A stretch of DNA of 64,000 bases, from contig CM073194.1 of assembly GCA_037042915.1 (NCBI GenBank), forward strand, positions 62,001 through 126,000, written 5' to 3'. The first letter of the stretch is position 1; each line of letters opens with the position of its first letter. Below, piece by piece: positions 58,169 through 64,000 of this stretch. The notes under the pieces are model-generated. The model did no database searches and had not been told where the DNA came from. It saw nothing but the letters and a program-made list of their open reading frames with translations. Both the position numbers and the translations under genes were made by a program. The stretch is from Auricularia sp. M13 (taxonomy: Eukaryota > Basidiomycota > Agaricomycetes > Auriculariales > Auriculariaceae).

Positions 58169-58625
58169 TCATTGTTGGTACTCTAGACGTCCAACGTTCC
58201 AGCCGATCCGTTTATCTTGCGTGCGCTCCTCCCCACTCAATATCATTCTCTTTCCGTCCGTCCCGTCCCAGCCCCTAGAAGAATGCAAATGCAGTATTGT
58301 CTTACCTTTCAAAGCAGCCGTACCAAAGAGTGAAAAGTGACCCGCCCTGCTCCATACCCACGTCCACATCCTTGGTCGTGCCGTTCTGCTTTCCTAGCTG
58401 CTCGCTCCCACGAGACGCCTGCGATTGATGATACAGCCTGAGTCCAGCTCGAGCGTCCGACTTCGACTTCCACTCAGGGCAGGCGCTGAACGTCCACCCC
58501 GCGCTTGACGGCTGCGTTGAATATGCAGATGCCCCGCATCTCCGAGAGGCGAGAGTATGTTGTATGTTGGACATCATGATGGGATGCTGCTGAGAGTGAC
58601 GGTAGGTTGATCTCGGCAGTGGCAT
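58169..58625 (-). CDS. Hypothetical protein (about 141 aa)
   Basis: Exon 58,625-58,306 ends at a perfect GTAAGA donor. A TTCTTCTAG acceptor leads to 58,274-58,169, and the join keeps the frame (426 nt with stop). The intron would be only 31 nt, shorter than any other here. The product is Ser/Gly-rich (S-S-A-G-W-T-F-S-A-C-P-E-W) with no recognised domain. It may be part of a larger gene or a chance frame. Confidence 0.25.
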
Positions 58626-59372
58626 CGCGAGTAGGAGAAGCAGAGAATGCGAGCGGGGTTTGACTCAGAGAACCTCCAATTGAAGGTCTCGGGGGCCGGC
58701 GCTGAGAAGTACCACAGTATGAGACATCGGTTCAATGAAGGGACTGTGGCAACGAAGTGGGGGTTCCTTACATATATAGGCGAGCGTGGCGTCTGTTCCA
58801 CAGATTCCCAGGGCGATTCGAACGCGAGGTTGGGCGAACAAAGCATGAGAGCCCCCTTTCAAGTTGTGCAGGCGAATTCGGATAAAAGACTGTGGCGGTG
58901 GTATAATGACGGCACTGTCTGTACGCTCCGAAGGATACAAACTTGAAGCACGTTCCCAACTGAAGCCCGCGGCGGTTGTTTTGCGCTCAGGGGCACGTGA
59001 TTCCGAACCTAGGGGAGAGAGAATAGTATGTACCTGACGAGGTGAGCGACTTGGTGTACCCCGACGCACTGGACTTGGAAGCTGCTGTCCCCGGGTGACA
59101 ATGCCCTCGCTATTGAACTACACAGCCTATCCCGCTGACAGAGGCGCAATTCCGAACTTAGTCGGTCATGTGCGTGAGGTGCGGCATCTTTTTCTGATGT
59201 GCCAGCTTGCACCCACTGCCAGTGCGAGGTTCATCGCCTGATTAACTTATCAAACGGATACAGCATCCTGGCAAGGCGCGCTGCCGTCGGGCGTATAAGA
59301 TAAGTAGCGCACTCTACGCGATGTACTCTATTCGTTCTAATCAAAGGACAGTGGTAACGGGTTCATCGCGGT
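58626..59372. other. Intergenic, no gene seen
   Basis: Only overlapping frames without domains. The right part is the 3' flank of the second PEBP-like gene. Confidence 0.3.
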
Positions 59373-60104
59373 CTAGACAGCCTCAGCCTGAGAAAGGAAG
59401 AAGGTCCCGCCGACGAGCCTGAGCGTATTATTCCCCGCGGCGTTGACCTCGTCGACAAAGTGCTGGATATCAAATCCCGTAATATCGGTGGCGCGGAAAT
59501 CCGGGGGCGGGATGACGCCCGCCTCGGCCTGCTCGAACAGCAGGAAGGTGTACCTGCGCAGTCGAATCAGCACGTCACCTTGACGACTTGCAGTTGCACT
59601 GTGCAGAGCTCACCGGTGCGGGTCGGACCCAGCAGGCGGAGCAGGGCCGACATACTCGCTGAGCGCCTGCGAGCCGTTGACCAGGACCGTGCCGTGCTTC
59701 GCCACGGTGAAGTCCGGCGCGACGAAGTGGCGGATCTGCGATACGCTCGGGTCCTGCGGCGTCGGCGCGTCCGGGTCGACCTCCGCGATGAGGAACGTCT
59801 TGCCCTTGACGCGCGATGGGTGGGCGGTCTTCACGGCGAACCTCGGGCGCTGGGCCATCTCTACGGCAGAGGCAGACGTCAGGCTGGAAACGCTCATGGG
59901 AGGGCGCGTACGAGCGGGAGTGAGCAGCGTGCCCGCGGCGAATGTCCCGCTGGGGAATGTGACGGAGAGCAGGACGGTCGGGTCGAACGCGGGGATCACG
60001 TCGCCCACGATGCCGGCGGCCTCGAACGCGGCCTTGACGGACTCCAGGGTGTCATGAGCGACGGCGTAGGCAGCGAGAGCGAGTATGCTAAGAGGCGCGC
60101 GCAT
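59373..60104 (-). CDS. Secreted PEBP-like protein (223 aa), copy 2
   Basis: Exons 60,104-59,614 and 59,553-59,373 (60-nt intron) sum to 672 nt, 224 codons with the stop. Closely similar to the gene at 48,280-49,004 throughout: signal peptide M-R-A-P-L-S-I-L-A-L-A-A-Y-A-V-A-H, then I-P-A-F-D-P-T-V-L-L-S-V-T-F-P-S-G, E-V-D-P-D-A-P-T-P-Q-D, and D-P-H-R-Y-T-F-L-L-F-E-Q with the intron at the same codon. Differences cluster in the middle (R-P-P-M-S-V-S-S-L-T-S-A against V-P-I-Y-A-F-Q-T-H-I-R-S). Both copies look intact, so duplication was followed by constraint. Function as for copy 1. Confidence 0.85.
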
Positions 60105-60739
60105 GAGTCGGATTTTGGTAGGTGGGGTTTGTAACGCGCACGCGCATTGGATTTATACTGCGCCCCTCGCGTCCGATTACAGAGCCAGCCTGCTGACAAC
60201 GATGCTCTGACATCGCCCTCGGAAGGAACCATGAGGCGCAGCCGTGGATGCGTCATATGCCGCAAATTTCGCAACGCATCCAGTAACCAGTTGCGCTGTC
60301 GCGAGACGATTTCTGAGCGGCAGCGTCGTCGCGGGTAAGTTCCGTCCTTTCAGATAGCATAAGGTAATGCGCAAGGTAATTCGTCATCCGCGGACAGCGT
60401 CAGTCAGCAGCGACCATTCGGATATGAAATTGAATAAACGGCAACTGATGTACTGACCACAGAAAGGGGTTGCGAGCTAGCTGATTCTAAGCGCTGAACT
60501 GCGTTGCGTGCACCGTTTTGAACTGCGTTGCGTGCACTGGATGAGTATTACGGTTGAAAGAGAGCTAGGTCTGACTCGGATGCTTCGCACTCCGCCAGTT
60601 TGATCCTTCTCTCGAGCCGGCCATCAGCGGGATAGATTTTCGCCGTAGACAATCCACACTTCTCGGGATCGTTGGCGCAAGGTCACAGTGACCTCACACA
60701 GCCCTACAGTATCTTAGAAGACAAAGCTAGCGTAAGTAA

Positions 60740-61190
60740 TCTCCGCTGTCGACCTGGATGCACAGGCCGCATCCATTTTCGACGGCCTTGCGCAGAATAT
60801 TCACGAGTGTGTACGCATCCAGTGTTCTGAACTCATCTAATATCATTCAGTGCACCTGAAATCAAAACAATGGCCGAATCACGAAATCCGTTCTCCGTGC
60901 CCTGCGCGGGCGTCTTAGTGTCTTTACAACACCGTCTGCCGTCTCCCGCGGGAGCTCCCCGCGTCATGCTTCGAGCACCTCCCATTCTCCGACAAATTCC
61001 GGCTTTTACACGTATCTCGTTATTGGCGGGCTGCTGAGGTTGGATTCCCGTCCCTTTGGGCTCATCTTCCGCCAGGCAAAGTCGACGCTTCACTGTTGGA
61101 CCTGACATTGGATTGGGCAGCGCGCACTCCCTTCGATTTCACGTTTTCGTACTGTGCCTACGAAACAAGGTCGATTGAACTGCGACCCGT
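60740..61190 (+). pseudogene. F-box pseudogene, copy 2
   Basis: Homologous to the F-box genes at 49,635 and 63,044. Its first exon reads I-S-A-V-D-L-D-A-Q-A-A-S-I-F-D-G-L-A-Q with the ATG changed to ATC, then the H-E codons before the intron. The F-box region (about 60,990-61,080) keeps V-S-R-Y-W-R-A-A-E-V-G-F-P-S-L-W-A-H but in changing frames, and homology fades after the segment L-D-W-A-A-R-T-P-F-D-F-T-F (about 61,105-61,150). It is divergent from PEBP copy 2, the same layout as unit 1. Confidence 0.7.
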
Positions 61191-63043
61191 CACTTGGCCG
61201 CTCACGACGGCCCGCATCATTTATACTTGCCGCGCCCCTGCGCTCGGCCTGCTCATCCTGCGCTACTGCGCGTCCGCTACCGGCAGTCGACGACGCTTAG
61301 CTCCGACACTGGCGCTCCATCCCGAAATTTGGGACCCCTGCTCATCGTGCCGCCCCTGATGCTATTCGTGCTGCTACTCATGCCATCCATACATGAACCT
61401 GACGTCGTTAAAACTGCCGCGCGCTGCCCGTATTTTCAACGGCTGTCTGCCCGATTCCGCCTGTGCTCGATGATTGCTCCACCGGTGGCGACACGCAGTC
61501 CATCAGGCGCCGGAGCTCTCTCCAACGCCAGAGCAGCGTACGGCGCGCGTCGTGGAGTCCCCGCTGGACGAAGGCTTTGGAAATCGGTGGAAGCCAGGGC
61601 GCTGCGTGCTGAAGTTGGCTGGCTCGGCTCTGCGGCTGCTGCGTCCCGTCTTGCCGCCGCCGCACTGTACTCCTGTCGGCGTGGTTTTAGTCATTTATGT
61701 CACACGCGCCTTTGCCTCCCGAGCGGTGGTCGGAGCAGGACGCGGCCCTGGGGCTGGACGGAAACCTAGTAGCAACGTCGGCAACAACAAGACGCCATGC
61801 TCCGCGCGTTCTGTATCCCGCCCTGCAGTCGCCGCTCTGTACGCTGGCCTGCCTGACGCCACTCTTCGATTCCGGATCCGCGAGCAATGTGTAGCTACAG
61901 TACGGCCCGGGTAGCTCACTGTCATCATTTTCTGCATGATGGCAGGGCCTTTCGACGTCGGACTCGCGTCGCTCATGCTGAGCTGACTCTTGCTTGTTGC
62001 GCGCCGTTGAACTTGATGTCGAACGTCTTCACAACGTCTACTGAAATCGACCACGTCTGTCCGTGCTGGTAGCCTGCGGTGCGCATTTCGCTTCTGCAGC
62101 GCGTCTTGAATCTCGGCAGACTCTGATTCGGCTGCCAGTGCCTGCGACGCCGAGGGCATCACCACGGTGAAATATTTCCGGGTCAGGCGAGGATGTCGTG
62201 GGTGGAGTGCGGACGTCAAAATTATGGTCTGGCAAACGCTGGGATATGTCAGCTTCAATCGCAGTCCGTCTCGGACATCAGGACGGGCGTTGCGTCCAGC
62301 TGCGTCCTTTCCGAGTTGCAATTTCCGTTCATCGCATGCATCGTATCTCGCGCTCATAGCACCTTTCCCTGTCGCGCAGTCGGAGAATGCTCATGCACAT
62401 TGCCAACACGCGCGCTCCTTGGAAGGAACCTCAGTGTCGATCAGGCACGTACATAGAGGAAATGAGCGCGGGAGCGACGTCCTGGACCATGCCATGGCAT
62501 GGGATGAACAAGCTCAGTTGAGGGATCGAAGAAACAGGTTGTCATGGGCACACTGAGGGTGCTAAAGTGCCAGCGAACGTCGAGGCTCACAAGACAGAAT
62601 TATTCCGTTCCGCTAATTCGTATCTGCTCATATGTCATATGTCCAGTGGCTGAGATTCAAAGAGATTATTGTTTGTGCAGCTTCCATTCCGGGCCAGAAT
62701 TGTCCAAATTCAGAAATCCGAATCTTAAGAACGGGTACGCAGTTCCAAGTCGTTGCATTCATTCTGGAGTCGAAGAATTTGATTGTGCATATTTCATCTC
62801 GGAAAAAATTCGTGGCTGCGTCATCCATTTCCCTTCAGACGCTCGTAGAATGTAGCTCATGATGCGACTTGCGTGACTAATGAGGAACATGTTTGCATTG
62901 TTCCAACTTCGAACTCCGCCCGCTGCACGTTGTCTTTCGCCATTCATCTTTGCGTCCGCGGGAACGCTGCGCACCATCCTGCACACCATCTGTGGGCTTA
63001 GCTGTCTGAGTACAGCGCACTTCAAGCATACAAAGTAATCAGA
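61191..63043. other. Intergenic, no gene supported
   Basis: Several frames of 100-220 codons overlap on both strands without domains. The last 100 bases precede the third F-box copy and should hold its promoter. Confidence 0.3.
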
Positions 63044-64000
63044 ATGTCTGCTATCGACCTGGACGCGCTCAGCGCCCACTTCGTATCTGTTTTTGACGGT
63101 TTTGCGCACGGAGTTCACGAGTATGTGAGTCACGTTTGCCTTCGTATCCTCTGACTGAGCTTTACAGTGAATCCACCATGAACAACGTGACCAAGTTGAT
63201 CTGCAACACCGTTCTATCTGCGCTGAGCGGGCGTCTTACTGAATGGAACGAATCAAACGCCAAATACCGTCTTCCGCCCGAGCTCTTCGCATTGTCCGTC
63301 CAGCACCTCTCATTCCTCGAAAAATTCAATGTTTCACACGTATCTCGCTCGTGGCGCGCCGCTATGAGTCCAAGTCTCTGGGCTCATATCGATCTTCCAA
63401 ATGTACGAGGCGCATCGAAACTTCTGGAGACGGCTCTGGTTCGGGCGGGCACTGTTCCCGTGGACTTGAAATTCTCCAGCTTTAATCCTGTGCACTCTGT
63501 CGAGTCCGTCATGAGCCAGCATATGCACCGATTCCGATCCATCGACTGGCTAGCCGCCTTGGGCGATCCCGACACCATCTGGACTCAGCCAGCGCCTTTT
63601 CTGGAACACTTGTCCTGCGCAACACGTTTCAGGATTCCCAGAGATTTCCTTGGCGGTCAGCCCGGCCGACTCACAACGCTGGAATTTGAGATGGTCTCCC
63701 TGCCTGCCGAGGCACCCGCGTTGGGCACGGTCACAACATTCTCGGGCAATGTCGTGCCGGACTCGAGCAGTCTCCTTCCGGATGGTATATCGACTGCCCA
63801 TATTTTCAAGCTCTTTCCGCGCCTAGAATCTCTCGAATTGTTGAATTTCCGTGCAGAGGACATCGTGCTGAGCGGCCGGGCACCACCCTCTCTCACCGAG
63901 CTTACTATCGAGTCTTGGTTCGAGGCTTGCGACGGCATACCACTCTATCTTGCGTTGAGGACGGGTCGTCTATCGCGTGTTGTGATATCCGGGCGTGCAC
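63044..64000 (+). CDS. F-box protein, copy 3 (runs off right edge)
   Basis: Exon 1 (63,044-63,120) encodes M-S-A-I-D-L-D-A-L-S-A-H-F and ends in H-E before a 47-nt GTATGT...TTTACAG intron (63,121-63,167). Exon 2 is open to the window end (about 303 residues seen in all). The F-box at about residues 60-105 reads Y-R-L-P-P-E-L-F-A-L-S-V-Q-H-L, V-S-R-S-W-R-A-A-M and S-L-W-A-H-I-D-L. A Leu-rich region follows, parallel to copy 1 (F-L-E-H-L-S-C-A against L-L-E-H-L-S-C-R; G-Q-P-G-R-L against R-Q-P-G-R-L; F-P-R-L-E-S-L-E-L). Substrate-recruiting SCF component by family. No break is visible in the part present. Confidence 0.8.

Noticed and set aside
1-64000. tRNA or rRNA genes
   Set aside because: Looked for GGTTCGAATCC-like B boxes and rRNA landmarks by eye; none convincing, though a covariance search was not possible.

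Overview
The window looks like a transposon-rich accessory region of a mushroom-forming basidiomycete (Agaricomycetes). The evidence is the very short GT-AG introns (about 37-60 nt) in the genes I could resolve by reading-frame continuity, the gene families present (DUF3505/RecQ-like helicase, F-box expansions, secreted PEBP-like proteins, single-dsRBD mini-proteins, Ty3/gypsy and hAT elements) and the GC-rich coding sequence. No species is claimed.

Left part (1-9.4 kb): the 5' end of a C2H2-type gene runs off the left edge (minus strand). It is divergent from a large eight-exon helicase gene (611-6106) that carries N-terminal zinc fingers. A decayed F-box/LRR-like gene follows, then a compact nine-exon gene (7722-9424) encoding seven back-to-back PHD-type zinc fingers. 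Six of those fingers are cut by a phase-1 intron just before the same cysteine.

Mobile-element block (9.4-28.6 kb): a long Ty3/gypsy element (to about 18,602) carries an unusual non-retroviral segment between its gag zinc knuckle and protease, plus an extra reading frame after the integrase. It abuts a broken hAT transposase on the minus strand (about 18.6-21.6 kb). From 23.1 to 27.2 kb lies an AT-richer island of tandem repeats: a 40-bp unit, a 17/87-bp hierarchical satellite, an 8-bp unit, a 74-bp unit with a 222-bp super-repeat, and a 28-bp unit. It ends against a 5'-truncated chromovirus with its 3' LTR (27.2-28.6 kb).

Gene-poor middle (28.6-48 kb): GC-rich sequence with copies of an unclassified dispersed repeat (30.4-31.0, 33.7-35.3 kb; inverted at 55.7-57.4 kb). 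Scattered in it are a single-pass membrane protein gene (36.8-37.8 kb), a 71-residue dsRNA-binding protein (39.2 kb) and a RING-finger protein (43.9-45.4 kb).

Right part (48-64 kb): a segmental duplication. Each unit has a secreted PEBP-like gene on the minus strand, divergent from an F-box gene on the plus strand (48.3-51.3 kb and 59.4-61.2 kb; the second F-box copy is a pseudogene). A third F-box copy runs off the right edge (63,044 on). Two inverted copies of a TA-flanked MITE lie at 52.0-53.2 kb.

The genes do not form an obvious pathway. Chromatin reader (PHD), ubiquitin-ligase parts (RING, F-box), helicase and dsRBD proteins sit among mobile DNA, as is common in fungal accessory regions.
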